A DNA stretch of 64,000 nt from Chitinophaga polysaccharea (lineage in GTDB: Bacteria; Bacteroidota; Bacteroidia; Chitinophagales; Chitinophagaceae), in contig NZ_VIWO01000013.1 of assembly GCF_007829335.1 (NCBI RefSeq), positions 62,001-126,000 of the forward strand, read 5' to 3'. This document shows, piece after piece, positions 7,987-17,233 of the stretch; the first letter of the stretch is position 1; the number at the start of each line of letters is the position of its first letter. The notes beneath the pieces are model-generated. The model was given only the letters and a program-made list of their open reading frames with translations. It searched no databases and was not told the DNA's origin. Made by a program: the position numbers and the translations under genes.

Positions 7987-9348
7987 ATGAAAGCACTTAT
8001 CAGGCAATGCCTTGTCATTTGCCTGGGAGCCTTCCTGTTTACTGCCTGTAAAAAAGAGGCAGATATCAGGCCCCAGGACATCCAAAAACCCAGCAACGTT
8101 ACCACAGAATCTGTTACCCTCTTCAGCGAAGATGTTGAATCCGGCACTAAAACTGCTTACGCTGCCGGCAGCGTATCGCTGGCCAGCGGCTCCTGGACAC
8201 TCGACGATGCGCTTATCGGCACGTTAGCAGCCGATCTGAAAAATGGTTCCAAATCCATCCGCATCCGGAATACCGGTAGCGTTACGACCAACTTCAGCAC
8301 CAATGCCTCCGGTACGGTAACCGTTACCGTAAAACATGGTACCTATGGCACAGATGCCAACAGTACCTGGCAATTGTGGATATCTGCCGACAATGGCCAA
8401 ACCTGGACGCAACAAGGCAATACCATTACAACCTCTGGCAGCCTGCAAACAGCCACCTTTAGCTTTTCGGCGACCGGCAGCCTGCGCATCTCCATCCGCA
8501 AGACTTCCGGCAGCAGCAACCGTATCAACATCGACGACATTACCCTCATTTCCGGCAGCAGTAGTGGCGGCGGTACCGGTGGTGGCACCACCCCGGGCGA
8601 TGATAACAATATGCTGCTGGGAAACCCGAGCAACGCCCTGGCCGATATTTCGTCGGAAAACAACTACCTGATGGTAAAAACTTACTACAGCTTATCATAT
8701 AGCCGTAGCCGTGGTACCCCTAACTGGGTGAGCTGGCACATACAGGCATCCGATCTGGGAAGCGTTTCCCGGAGCAACGACTTCCGGGCCGATACCGATT
8801 TGCCCGCCGGCTGGTACCAGGTGCAAAACAGCAGCTATACCGGCTCCGGGTTCGACCGCGGACACAACTGCCCGTCAGGCGACAGAACCTCCACCACTGA
8901 TGCCAATTCCGCTACGTTCCTGATGACCAACATGATGCCCCAGGCACCCAATAACAACCAGAAAACCTGGGCTAACCTCGAAAATTATACCCGCGACCTC
9001 GTAAACGCCGGCAACGAAGTATATGTAATCGATGGTTCCTACGGACAAGGCGGTACCGGCTCCCTGGGCGGCGTTACCAACACCATCGACAATGGCCATG
9101 TAACCGTACCGGCCAATATCTGGAAAGTGATCGTAGTACTGCCCGCCGGTAACAATGACCTGAGCCGCATCAACGGTGCTACCCGGGTTATTGCGGTAAA
9201 TACGCCCAATAACAATAGCATCAACACCGACTGGACCCAATACAAAACCACTGTACGCGATATCGAAAACGTTACCGGTTATAACCTCCTCTCTAATCTT
9301 CGTACCACCCTGCAAGACAGCCTGGAAACGAAAATAGATGTGCAGTAG
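7987..9348 (+). CDS. Secreted DNA/RNA non-specific endonuclease (NucA-type lipoprotein)
   Basis: A 453-residue extracytoplasmic nuclease. It has a lipoprotein signal (LFTACKK, Cys about residue 20), a beta-rich domain at about 35-185, a Gly/Thr/Ser linker at about 188-206, and a catalytic domain from about 207. The catalytic DRGH motif is at residues 290-293 (His293 general base) in DRGHNCPSGDRT, followed by the metal-ligand region TNMMPQAPNNNQKTW. The enzyme cleaves single- and double-stranded DNA and RNA with a divalent metal. The N-terminal jelly-roll-like module may bind sugar or the cell surface. It is co-transcribed with the NuiA-like inhibitor and ends at a long palindrome. Confidence 0.92.
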   Translation: MKALIRQCLVICLGAFLFTACKKEADIRPQDIQKPSNVTTESVTLFSEDVESGTKTAYAAGSVSLASGSWTLDDALIGTLAADLKNGSKSIRIRNTGSVTTNFSTNASGTVTVTVKHGTYGTDANSTWQLWISADNGQTWTQQGNTITTSGSLQTATFSFSATGSLRISIRKTSGSSNRINIDDITLISGSSSGGGTGGGTTPGDDNNMLLGNPSNALADISSENNYLMVKTYYSLSYSRSRGTPNWVSWHIQASDLGSVSRSNDFRADTDLPAGWYQVQNSSYTGSGFDRGHNCPSGDRTSTTDANSATFLMTNMMPQAPNNNQKTWANLENYTRDLVNAGNEVYVIDGSYGQGGTGSLGGVTNTIDNGHVTVPANIWKVIVVLPAGNNDLSRINGATRVIAVNTPNNNSINTDWTQYKTTVRDIENVTGYNLLSNLRTTLQDSLETKIDVQ

Positions 9349-9349
9349 G

Positions 9350-9460
9350 AGCATAAAGCTTAAAGCAAAAAGCTATTGTGGAGAAGAACGTAGCGAGTAT
9401 TTAAAATTCGCTACGTTCTTCTCCACAATAGCTTTTTGCTTTAAGCTTTTGCTTTATGCT
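9350..9460. repeat. Long palindromic intergenic repeat, copy 1 (bidirectional terminator)
   Basis: A 111-bp near-perfect palindrome fills the whole gap between the convergent nuclease and six-hairpin enzyme genes. The arms are about 47 bp and differ by one 6-nt indel; the tip is AT-rich with TATTTAAA. The arm contains AAAGCAAAAAGCTATTGT and outer AAAGC repeats, all shared with the palindrome at 17234-17338, so this is one member of a repeat family. It should end transcription from both sides. Confidence 0.85.
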
Positions 9461-11772
9461 TACAATACCGTTACTTCACCATTTTTAGCCACTTTTATAT
9501 TCACTGTTGCCCCGGCAGCTACGGCCACTTTCGGCCAATGCAGGAAGGCAGTGTAGCCCAGCGGCTTCTTCGCAGCCTCCGTCGATTCTGCCATTACCGC
9601 TACAGCAGCATCATAGGCGGTAGTATTGGAAAGACGTAATGTAACAACGCCTTTGTCTTCCCCGATTGGTGTTGCGGTGATATGATCAAATACAAATAAC
9701 TTTCCTTCACCTGGCTGCACATAAATACCAGGTAATTCCATCGCCATCAGGATGCCGTTGGTTTCTGTCCACGAATTGCGGGTATGTATAAAATTACCGA
9801 TACTTCCCTTGCCTTCTGCGTCGCTCAATTGGATGCGCTCCATGCTGGATCCGATCAGGTAGTTAGTGGTGATATGCCCGGGCATATTTACCGCTTCGGT
9901 ATGCGCATGTTGTATATCGCGGATCAATGCCGCATAACGTTCGTCGCCGGTAGCCCGGTATAATTTAAACAGGTAATCGGCCGACGAGGTACAAATGCCG
10001 GGGGCGGCATGTTTATTCTGGCTGCTGGCCCATACGGCGCCGGCCATATGGCATTGCAGTTTCCCGATTTCGCTGCCTGGCGGGAAAACAGGATCATAGG
10101 CCATTGTCCAGCTAGCGCAAAGAGCCGCCTGTACTTTTGCCCGTTCCAGCCAAACCGGTTGTTTCGTATATTGATAGAGCGCCATGAGCGATTCCAGGAA
10201 TCCAAAGGCAGTTTCCGAATCAGCATCCTGCGAAATATCACCACAGGCGCCACTGGTAAAGCCGCGTGTTACGATATCACGCTGGTAATAAAAGGTAGTT
10301 GCTGCCTCCGCGGTACGCAGCCACTCCGGCCGGTGGAAATAATCTGCTGCCAGTGCCAGTCCCGCCGGAACAATGGCGCCGGCGCTGGAATTAAAAACGG
10401 AAATTTCTCCCGTTTCCGGTACAATATATTGTCCAAATTCACCATAGCGCTGCCAGTTCTGCACAAAGGCTGCTGCCAGTTTCTGCGCAGCCGCTTCCCA
10501 TTCAGGATGAATCGTTTGTGCATGCCCCTGCGCTTTCAGCAGTAGTAAATGCTTCATTAACCAAAACAGCACATCCCCGTTTTTCCGGACCATGGCCTGC
10601 AAGGCAGGAAAATCAGAAGAGCCTTTTTCTGTACCGAGCGCTCCCGCTTCACTGATAAATCCATAGAAGAAACCACTCTTCCCTTGCATACGGAAAGTAA
10701 TGAAATCCAATTCGCGTGCTACGCGAGCGCGTTCTTTTTCATCGTTAAGCGCCAGCATAGGGAAGGTGTTGATCATACCGCTTACCCATCCCAACTGGAA
10801 ATTCCGGCTATTTTCCGGCAGGTAGTAACTGCCCGCTTTTGTTTCCACGAAATTATTCCGGCAGATATCCGTTCCCAGTGCTGCCAGCTTACTCATGGGC
10901 ACCAGGTTACGCGGATGATTGGGACCTGCCAGTGATTTACGCAAGGTCATAAATTGTTTCAGCAGGTCGGGGATGCCGCTGGCAGAAAAAGTATATACCC
11001 GGAACCTGATCGTGACCTCATTCCCTGCATGCCAGTCGGGCGCCTGGTCGCCGCTGGGATGAAAATCCCCAAAACCTGCGGCCATCTTACGCATGGCCGG
11101 CGCTGTAATAGTAAAAGTGCAGCTATCGCGGCTATCGTTTTCCCGGATGTTCAGGCCACTATTGCCGTAACGTGTAGCCTGCTCCGTTAGTACCATCCAT
11201 CCTTTCTTCGCAGCAGGTGCATAGAAGCTCATAGCCGGCACAGAAGTATTGGTGGTACTTAATTCCAGGCCAGACGGCCCGGCAGCGCTGACCGACAAAC
11301 GGGGGTTATTGGAAATAGTAATGGGTACTGCCGGATTGTAATACATGTCTTTCGGATAATCGGGGTTATAGCCATTACCGATAGCCCGGTAGCGGTTGCC
11401 ATTATACACGATAGCCGGCACCATCACATAATTTTCCCGTTGCCAGTGTCCAAAGCCAAAGTCAACTGCCACCGCGGTGGATGGCGCCGTGCCCTCCAAC
11501 AGCTTGCAGGTGAGCGTAATTTCCTGGCCGGCAGTACTTCCCGGTATGGCCGATTGCTGCCATTCCAGCTGCCACCGGCCCTGGGTGTTGGTGAGCGTAT
11601 TTCCATCAAATGTCCATTGATGCATCAGGGAGTCGCCCTGGTATTGTTGTAACGACACATGAATGCCGCCTTGTAATGCCCGCAATAAATCTTTTGCCTG
11701 TGCCTGCCCCTTCACCTGGTGAACGATACTTGTCGCCGCCAGCAGCCACAGGGCGATGCCGCCTCTCTTCAT
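9460..11772 (-). CDS. Secreted six-hairpin (alpha/alpha)6 glycosidase-like protein
   Basis: A 770-residue protein with a signal peptide (cleavage near VKGQAQA, about residue 22), a beta-sandwich N-terminal half (about 25-270), an all-helical central part (about 280-640) with repeated hairpins such as GSSDFPALQAMVRKNGDVLFW and ADYLFKLYRATGDERYAAL, and a C-terminal beta domain. This layout is that of (alpha/alpha)6 glycoside hydrolases and polysaccharide lyases. I cannot place it in a CAZy family. It is divergent from an AraC regulator and close to a deoxysugar-catabolic operon, suggesting a glycan carrying that sugar as substrate. Confidence 0.6.
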   Translation of the reverse strand: MKRGGIALWLLAATSIVHQVKGQAQAKDLLRALQGGIHVSLQQYQGDSLMHQWTFDGNTLTNTQGRWQLEWQQSAIPGSTAGQEITLTCKLLEGTAPSTAVAVDFGFGHWQRENYVMVPAIVYNGNRYRAIGNGYNPDYPKDMYYNPAVPITISNNPRLSVSAAGPSGLELSTTNTSVPAMSFYAPAAKKGWMVLTEQATRYGNSGLNIRENDSRDSCTFTITAPAMRKMAAGFGDFHPSGDQAPDWHAGNEVTIRFRVYTFSASGIPDLLKQFMTLRKSLAGPNHPRNLVPMSKLAALGTDICRNNFVETKAGSYYLPENSRNFQLGWVSGMINTFPMLALNDEKERARVARELDFITFRMQGKSGFFYGFISEAGALGTEKGSSDFPALQAMVRKNGDVLFWLMKHLLLLKAQGHAQTIHPEWEAAAQKLAAAFVQNWQRYGEFGQYIVPETGEISVFNSSAGAIVPAGLALAADYFHRPEWLRTAEAATTFYYQRDIVTRGFTSGACGDISQDADSETAFGFLESLMALYQYTKQPVWLERAKVQAALCASWTMAYDPVFPPGSEIGKLQCHMAGAVWASSQNKHAAPGICTSSADYLFKLYRATGDERYAALIRDIQHAHTEAVNMPGHITTNYLIGSSMERIQLSDAEGKGSIGNFIHTRNSWTETNGILMAMELPGIYVQPGEGKLFVFDHITATPIGEDKGVVTLRLSNTTAYDAAVAVMAESTEAAKKPLGYTAFLHWPKVAVAAGATVNIKVAKNGEVTVL

Positions 11773-12181
11773 ATGTTGTGCTTATAATTTTTCTACTTGT
11801 GTAGTGATGATGCTCACAGACTCGAGCTGTATTTTATCAGATCCTGTTTCCCGTGCTGCCATGCCTATAGCCGCTTTTCATACATTAAAAATAGCCGGGG
11901 CCACCTTGGCGATTGTGCACAATATACGCCGGTTATAATCGGCCACCGGCGGCTGATAACAGTTGAACAAGTACTTACCTGTATTTTGAAAGATGATCAT
12001 CACGGGATTTTATATTTGCAAAAAGCATTATACTTTGCTGCCTTAAAATTCCAATAATATTCACGCGCCAGCCACCCCGAAATTGACTATTAGCTATGCT
12101 TTTTTTGCAATTGTGCTGCTTTCATTTAAAATGAGTACTTTTATCTCATTGGGGCCTACAGGTGAACAAAGCGCGTTATCT
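11773..12181. promoter_or_regulatory. Divergent promoter region with AraC-gene promoter
   Basis: The 409-bp gap between the six-hairpin enzyme gene and the AraC gene holds a good Bacteroidota promoter reading rightwards: -33 TTTG at 11985-11988 and -7 TATATTTG at 12011-12018, 22 nt apart. Upstream frames of the AraC ORF (12083-12181) lie inside this region and are probably untranslated. The AraC protein may bind here and act on the divergent enzyme gene; no clear direct repeat pair was found. Confidence 0.5.
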
Positions 12182-13048
12182 ATGCAATACATATACGAGA
12201 ATTTTACATTTCCTCCAGATCAATCTTTTACCATCCGGTCTGAAATACTGGAGATAAAGAAATATACCGCGCTAAAGTCGCATATCAACTTCGAAATTGC
12301 CTTAATTGAGAATTGTGCCGGTAAGCGTTTCATTGGCGATCATATTGAGGATTTTGAAGGTACGGAGCTGGTATTATTAGGTAGCTACCTGCCACATTGC
12401 TGGCAATATTATACGGTATTGGATCCCATGATACCGCCACAGGCCACAGTGATCCACTTCTTCCCTACCTTCCTGGGTCAGCAACTGCTCGATAAACCGG
12501 AAGCGCACCAACTGAACGAGCTGTTTGAACGGGCCGCCAAAGGTGTTTCTTTCTCCGGCGCCACAGTAAGAACAGCTAAAATGCTTATGCAGCAAATGCT
12601 GTTTACCTCCGGTATGACCCGGGTAGTATTGATGCTTAATTTACTGGATACGCTGGCTCAATCAGAAGAGGGCAAAGTGCTGTCGTCGCCTTATTACAAC
12701 GCGGTAGACTCCTCCACGGAAGCACAAAAGATCAACAAGGTATTTGATTATATCTTCAAGAATTTCCAGGAAGAAATCTCCCTGAAAACGGTGGCGGATA
12801 TTTTACCGTTATCCCCAGCTGCTTTCTGCCGCTACTTTAAAGCGCGCACCAACCGCACGCTCATCGACTTTGTAAAAGAAGTACGGATAGGCCATGCCGC
12901 CAAGTTATTGCTCGAGAAGAAACATAATGTTACAGAAGCCTGTTACCAAAGCGGGTATAACAACCTGTCTAATTTCAATAAACACTTCAAAGAAGTAAAG
13001 GGCTTATCTCCAAGGGATTTTGTAAAACAGTACAGTACCGCCGAATAA
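12182..13048 (+). CDS. AraC-family transcriptional regulator
   Basis: From the ATG at 12182 the product is 288 residues: an N-terminal cupin-like effector domain (begins MQYIYENFTFPP; VLLGSYLPHCWQYY near residue 68) and a C-terminal double helix-turn-helix at about 190-285 (ISLKTVADILPLSPAAFCRYF; VTEACYQSGYNNLSNFNKHFK), the AraC signature. Longer starts at 12083 (non-ATG) and 12131 are possible, but the family usually starts at this Met. It is divergent from the six-hairpin enzyme and convergent with the sugar operon, so it likely controls one or both in response to a sugar. Confidence 0.88.
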   Translation: MQYIYENFTFPPDQSFTIRSEILEIKKYTALKSHINFEIALIENCAGKRFIGDHIEDFEGTELVLLGSYLPHCWQYYTVLDPMIPPQATVIHFFPTFLGQQLLDKPEAHQLNELFERAAKGVSFSGATVRTAKMLMQQMLFTSGMTRVVLMLNLLDTLAQSEEGKVLSSPYYNAVDSSTEAQKINKVFDYIFKNFQEEISLKTVADILPLSPAAFCRYFKARTNRTLIDFVKEVRIGHAAKLLLEKKHNVTEACYQSGYNNLSNFNKHFKEVKGLSPRDFVKQYSTAE

Positions 13049-13049
13049 C

Positions 13050-13469
13050 TTACCGGCTTCCGCTAAAGTGGTAAAGTGGTTCCATGGCGCTCCAGGTTTG
13101 TCCCGGTGATGTACCGGTCACCCCTTCCTGGTAACCCGCCATCAGCCGATTCCACTCCGCACAGCGGGGATGCGAGGCTTCTGCCTTCTTTCCCATGGCA
13201 TCGAGGTCAGCGCCTTCCGGCACGGTTACGATCATCACTACGGTATGTTCGCTGCGAAACAGGCGGATGTCTTCATAGCCTGCTTTCCTGAATCCCGCTT
13301 CTACTTCCGGCCATATATGCTGGTGATAGTTGAGATAAGCCTGTAGATTTTCTTCTCCCGGCTTAATATTCACCACAAATACCTTCTCTACTGAATGTGA
13401 TTTATGTACGCTACAGCTGACAGCCAACAGGATACCTGCTGCCAGCAAAAGTATTTTCATCATATGCAT
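13050..13469 (-). CDS. L-rhamnose/L-fucose mutarotase-like lipoprotein
   Basis: A 139-residue RhaM-type mutarotase (ferredoxin-like fold), which interconverts alpha and beta anomers of a deoxysugar. Family features seen are NYHQHIWPEVEAGFRKAGYEDIRLF, with the catalytic His region, and AEWNRLMAGYQ near the end. Unlike cytoplasmic RhaM it has a lipoprotein signal (MKILLLAAGILLAVSCS), so it should work in the periplasm and supply the right anomer to the symporter encoded just upstream. It is the last gene of the four-gene operon, starting 5 bp after the symporter stop. ATGs at 13469 and 13460 are both possible. Confidence 0.85.
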   Translation of the reverse strand: MHMMKILLLAAGILLAVSCSVHKSHSVEKVFVVNIKPGEENLQAYLNYHQHIWPEVEAGFRKAGYEDIRLFRSEHTVVMIVTVPEGADLDAMGKKAEASHPRCAEWNRLMAGYQEGVTGTSPGQTWSAMEPLYHFSGSR

Positions 13470-13473
13470 ATCT

Positions 13474-15036
13474 TTAACTAAAGTAAATATAGATGGCTCC
13501 CATCACCAGCGCCAGTAATGCCCACAGCACCCAAACCCGCCTGCTGCCCGGCGCCCGCTCCTTCCACGATTCTACAATAGAGGGTAATACATTTTCGGTG
13601 GGCGGCTTGGTGCATAACGTTACACCAATCAGCACAATCAACATAGCGAGGAACAGGTAAAACGAGAGCAACAGGAAATGAGGCCAGAAAGCCTTCGACG
13701 GAAAATTCAATACATGGCAGGCCCCTACCAGCAAGCATACCAGTCCTCCTCCATACAACACTACTTCCGCCGCCGTTTTGTTCACCCGCTTCCAGGAAAT
13801 GCCTCCAACAAATACCACCGATAAAGGTGGTGCCAGGATAGACACCAATCCCTGGCTCAGTTCAAAAAAACCCTTCCCCGATAAGGAGAAAAGCCAGGCT
13901 ACGCCTACCGCCAAAACCGCCGCCAGCAAAGTACTCCATTGGCCGGTACGTCTTTTGGCACGGTCGTCCATTTCCCGGACACGCGACAATACATCCAACG
14001 TAAACACCGTACTGAAAGAGTTGAGTCCCGAAGAAACCGTATCAATCAATGCAGCTATCAGGGCCGCTATACAGAGACCCAGCAGGCCATGCGGCATTAC
14101 CTGCGTAACCAGCGTAATATAGGCATTGTCTGGCTGGGCAATATCCCGGTACAATACAAAACACATGATACCCGGAAATATGAAGATAAACGGCATGATA
14201 ATTTTCAGGAAAGAGATAAAAATAGCACCATATTGCCCTTCCCGCACATCTTTGGCCGCGAGCACTTTTTGTACAATGGTTTGATCAGTGCACCAGTAAT
14301 AAATGCCCACCACCGGGTATCCCAGCAGGATGGCTATCCAGGAGTACTGGGGGTCTGAAGCCGGGCGGAAAAGCTTCCAGTAATCGGCTGGCGCCCCCTT
14401 TGTAAATGCCTGTATTCCGCCAATTTTCTTTAGCGCCAGCCAACCTAAAATAATAGAAGAAAGGATGATGATGAGCGATTGAAAAATGCCGGTTCTTACC
14501 ACGGCCTTTAATCCTCCTACTGCGGTAAAACTGGAGGCAATCACCGCAATAGTGAGCACGGCATGTAATAAAGAGATGTCGAATACCTGTGAAATAATGA
14601 GTCCCCCTGCATACAGGGCGCTTCCCAGCCAAACCACGAGGATGGATATCAGGCTATAGATCACCAGGAAATTATAGGAAGGCTTCCCAAACCGCACCAG
14701 CAGGAACTGTGGCATGGTAGATACTTTCGTGGAAATATAATGCGGCAGGAAAAACATGGACAACAGGAAAAGAAATGCCCATGCCAGCCATTCGAAATTA
14801 CTGCCTACCACGCCCTGGGTAAATCCTATGCTGGCAAATCCAACCAGCATCGAGGGCCCCGCATTGGCGCTAAACATCGAGAAACCTATCTGCCACCAGC
14901 GCAGGGAGCGCCCACCCAGGAATATATCCCGTCCGGCAGCGCGGTTATACCTGTTCAGGTAAAATCCTGTCATGAACAGCGCTATGAAATACAGGCATAA
15001 TACCCCGTAATCGGGAGTGGTTAGCGTAAATTGCAA
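13474..15036 (-). CDS. Sodium/solute symporter (SSS family), TTG start
   Basis: A 520-residue inner-membrane transporter with about 13-14 hydrophobic segments and SSS features: GGRSLRWWQIGFSMFSANAG near the N-terminus and IAALIAALIDTVSSGLNSFSTVF, the conserved helix with the sodium-site Ser/Thr, near residue 330. Bacteroidota SSS proteins of this kind import monosaccharides or acid sugars. An in-frame stop lies just upstream, so translation must start at the TTG at 15034-15036 (the next Met is past the first helix). It lies between the enolase-superfamily and mutarotase genes with gaps of 19 and 4 bp. Confidence 0.88.
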   Translation of the reverse strand: MQFTLTTPDYGVLCLYFIALFMTGFYLNRYNRAAGRDIFLGGRSLRWWQIGFSMFSANAGPSMLVGFASIGFTQGVVGSNFEWLAWAFLFLLSMFFLPHYISTKVSTMPQFLLVRFGKPSYNFLVIYSLISILVVWLGSALYAGGLIISQVFDISLLHAVLTIAVIASSFTAVGGLKAVVRTGIFQSLIIILSSIILGWLALKKIGGIQAFTKGAPADYWKLFRPASDPQYSWIAILLGYPVVGIYYWCTDQTIVQKVLAAKDVREGQYGAIFISFLKIIMPFIFIFPGIMCFVLYRDIAQPDNAYITLVTQVMPHGLLGLCIAALIAALIDTVSSGLNSFSTVFTLDVLSRVREMDDRAKRRTGQWSTLLAAVLAVGVAWLFSLSGKGFFELSQGLVSILAPPLSVVFVGGISWKRVNKTAAEVVLYGGGLVCLLVGACHVLNFPSKAFWPHFLLLSFYLFLAMLIVLIGVTLCTKPPTENVLPSIVESWKERAPGSRRVWVLWALLALVMGAIYIYFS

Positions 15037-15055
15037 GGTATCGAGATTTTATGGA

Positions 15056-16231
15056 TCATAACGTAACGTTGGGCCGGTAAGCATTTACTTCCGTGGCATT
15101 CCAGTGCGCACTGCGGATCACCTTGCCGGCACGGTTCCAATACTCCCAATCTATTCTTACCGGGATACCGGGAATATCGGGTAGTATAAAGGCTCCCTGC
15201 TTCCATTCCGGTTTCACGGAAAAATACTGTTCTAACCCATGCATAATGGAATATAGGTATTCTACGTGACAATCAGGATGGGCCGTTGTCATGAGTCCCG
15301 CTGTATGCAGAGAGTATCCACCAGAAGAAAATTCTACCCCGGCCGATGCGGCCAGGTCCCGGGCTTCCATCCATTCCCGCACACCGGCAATCTGTGTGGG
15401 CACTGGCTGTAAATGCCTGACCCCCATTTCCAGCAGGGTAGGAAATACTTTGGAAGTACGCTCCGATTCGCCGAAGGCGATAGGTACGGGCGATTGCGAG
15501 CACAAAACGCGTATCTGGTCTACCGCTGCCGAATGTACCGGTTCTTCGAGCCAGGCAAGATCCTGGTCAGCGGTGGCATCCAGGAAGCGGAGCGCCTGTT
15601 CGGCAGACCACACCTGGTTCACATCTACGGCCAGCCTTACCTTTGGTCCGAGGAAACTGCGGGCAAATTTAACCCGCTCTACATCTTCGGCTAACCTCGA
15701 TCCGAAATCCTTTCCGATCTTCATTTTATAGCAATCTGCCCCTGCATCGAGGAATACGCGCATTTCCGCTTCCAGTTGCTGTAATGTATAGTTGGTACCG
15801 CCGCCACTGCCATACATTTTCACGGCATCGCGCGTAGCGCCGAGGTACCGGTGCAAGGTTTTCCCTGCCCGGCGTGCAGCCAGGTCGTGCAGGGCAATGT
15901 CTACCTGTCCGAGCATGGCGGCAGCTGCGCCACGGAAGCCCTCATTGCGTATCGACCAGTAGAGGCGGGTATATAGTTCGCTGTAAGGCACATTCCTGCT
16001 GTGTAGCAGGATAGGCAGGAAGCAGGATTCCAGGATATTGGTATAACTGGAAAAAACCGGGGCTTCTCCCTGAATGCCGTTTTCATCTTCGATGATGATC
16101 ATGGCCAGTCCAAATGTGAGGAAGGGCCCCATGGTGGCATCCTGGAACGGGGTAACGGCGGGAACAGGCTCCAGCACCTGGATGCGGACGCTCCTGATAT
16201 TAAATACTTCGTATGAGATAGATTGGTTCAT
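15056..16231 (-). CDS. Enolase-superfamily (mandelate racemase/MLE-like) sugar-acid dehydratase candidate
   Basis: A 391-residue TIM-barrel enzyme. The KMKIG motif gives the K-x-K catalytic lysines; metal ligands are Asp in LAVDVNQVW, Glu in LEEPV and Glu in FGESE. Where mandelate-racemase members have Asp and His in the seventh and eighth strands, this protein reads LQPVPTQIAG and FSSGGYSLHT, so the usual Asp-His dyad seems absent. In context it probably dehydrates an aldonate such as L-fuconate or L-rhamnonate, but the unusual residues leave the reaction open. It begins one base inside the stop codon of the aldo/keto reductase gene (TAATG), so the two are translationally coupled. Confidence 0.8.
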   Translation of the reverse strand: MNQSISYEVFNIRSVRIQVLEPVPAVTPFQDATMGPFLTFGLAMIIIEDENGIQGEAPVFSSYTNILESCFLPILLHSRNVPYSELYTRLYWSIRNEGFRGAAAAMLGQVDIALHDLAARRAGKTLHRYLGATRDAVKMYGSGGGTNYTLQQLEAEMRVFLDAGADCYKMKIGKDFGSRLAEDVERVKFARSFLGPKVRLAVDVNQVWSAEQALRFLDATADQDLAWLEEPVHSAAVDQIRVLCSQSPVPIAFGESERTSKVFPTLLEMGVRHLQPVPTQIAGVREWMEARDLAASAGVEFSSGGYSLHTAGLMTTAHPDCHVEYLYSIMHGLEQYFSVKPEWKQGAFILPDIPGIPVRIDWEYWNRAGKVIRSAHWNATEVNAYRPNVTL

Positions 16232-17118
16232 TACTGATTATCCTGACTGATTTGTAAAATTTTTTCATACAGATGCGCCGGCAGCGGGCCTTCCCCGAAG
16301 CCTTGCAGGGTGGTTGTCAGCTCCGCCGGGTTGGAGGCACCGATCACCACTTTATATATATTGGGTATGGATAGCAAAAACCGATGTGCCAGCGTGGGCA
16401 GGGTTATTCCTGCTTCTTCCGCCAGCAGCGCCAGTTGCCGGGCTTTGCCAACCGCCGCAGCGGGCAACCAGGCCGGTGGCGTGGTACTGAAATTTTCCAG
16501 CGACTTGCCCAACAGCCCCATATACAATGGGCTGGCGGCATAGTAGTGGATATCTGCGCGCGCGCAGGCCGATAAGGAAGTATGAAGCGCCGGCGTTTGT
16601 ATGGCATTGAGCCTGTTAAATTCCATCAGGGTGCTGAAGATGCCCTGCTGCAACCATTTCCAGGCAAAAGGCGGAGGATTGCCTCCTATGCCCAGCGCAC
16701 GGGTATATTTTTGTTGCTGCAGCTCCTGCATTACGGCAACGGCTGCCGCAAACTCAAGTTCCGACATGCCTTCGGGATCATGCAGGAAAAGCAGGTCCAG
16801 GGAATCTACCTGCAGCTTGTGCAGGGTATTTTCCACGCTGCGCCACATGGCACAGCGGCTATAATCATAATGGGCGTCTTCGGCGGTTTTGCCGGGTAAA
16901 CGCCCCGCTTTGGAACTGATAAAAGGTCGCGGGCCTGCCCACTGCCGCAGCGCGGCTCCTACCATCTCTTCTGCATCCCGGTAAGCCGGGGCAGTATCAA
17001 TGGCCGTAACACCAGCTTCCAGCGCCTGGAGAATGGTTTGTATGGAATCTTCCCGTACTACCGCTCCCCAGATCCCCCCAATGCCGGCCGTTCCCAATAC
17101 CAGTTGATCAAAGCTCAT
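16231..17118 (-). CDS. Aldo/keto reductase, L-fucose dehydrogenase (D-threo-aldose 1-dehydrogenase) type
   Basis: A 295-residue NAD(P)-dependent cytoplasmic TIM-barrel. Asp and Tyr of the catalytic tetrad are in AIDTAPAYRDAEEMVG (Asp41, Tyr46 approximately), Lys in FISSKAGRL and His in LLFLHDPEG. The sequence GTAGIGGIWG at the start and the short length match the D-threo-aldose 1-dehydrogenase / L-fucose dehydrogenase group, which oxidises C1 of L-fucose to the lactone. It is the first gene of an operon with a dehydratase candidate, a symporter and a mutarotase, fitting a non-phosphorylative deoxysugar route; no lactonase or aldolase gene is in the window. Confidence 0.85.
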   Translation of the reverse strand: MSFDQLVLGTAGIGGIWGAVVREDSIQTILQALEAGVTAIDTAPAYRDAEEMVGAALRQWAGPRPFISSKAGRLPGKTAEDAHYDYSRCAMWRSVENTLHKLQVDSLDLLFLHDPEGMSELEFAAAVAVMQELQQQKYTRALGIGGNPPPFAWKWLQQGIFSTLMEFNRLNAIQTPALHTSLSACARADIHYYAASPLYMGLLGKSLENFSTTPPAWLPAAAVGKARQLALLAEEAGITLPTLAHRFLLSIPNIYKVVIGASNPAELTTTLQGFGEGPLPAHLYEKILQISQDNQ

Positions 17119-17233
17119 GTGTGGAATTTTTCTAGCTAGTCAAATGTAACCCGCTTTGATAGCAATACACCAGTTGCATCTTGACTAATTTACATGTTAT
17201 TTTGATTGTGAGAGCAGAAAGCACCAGGAGAAA

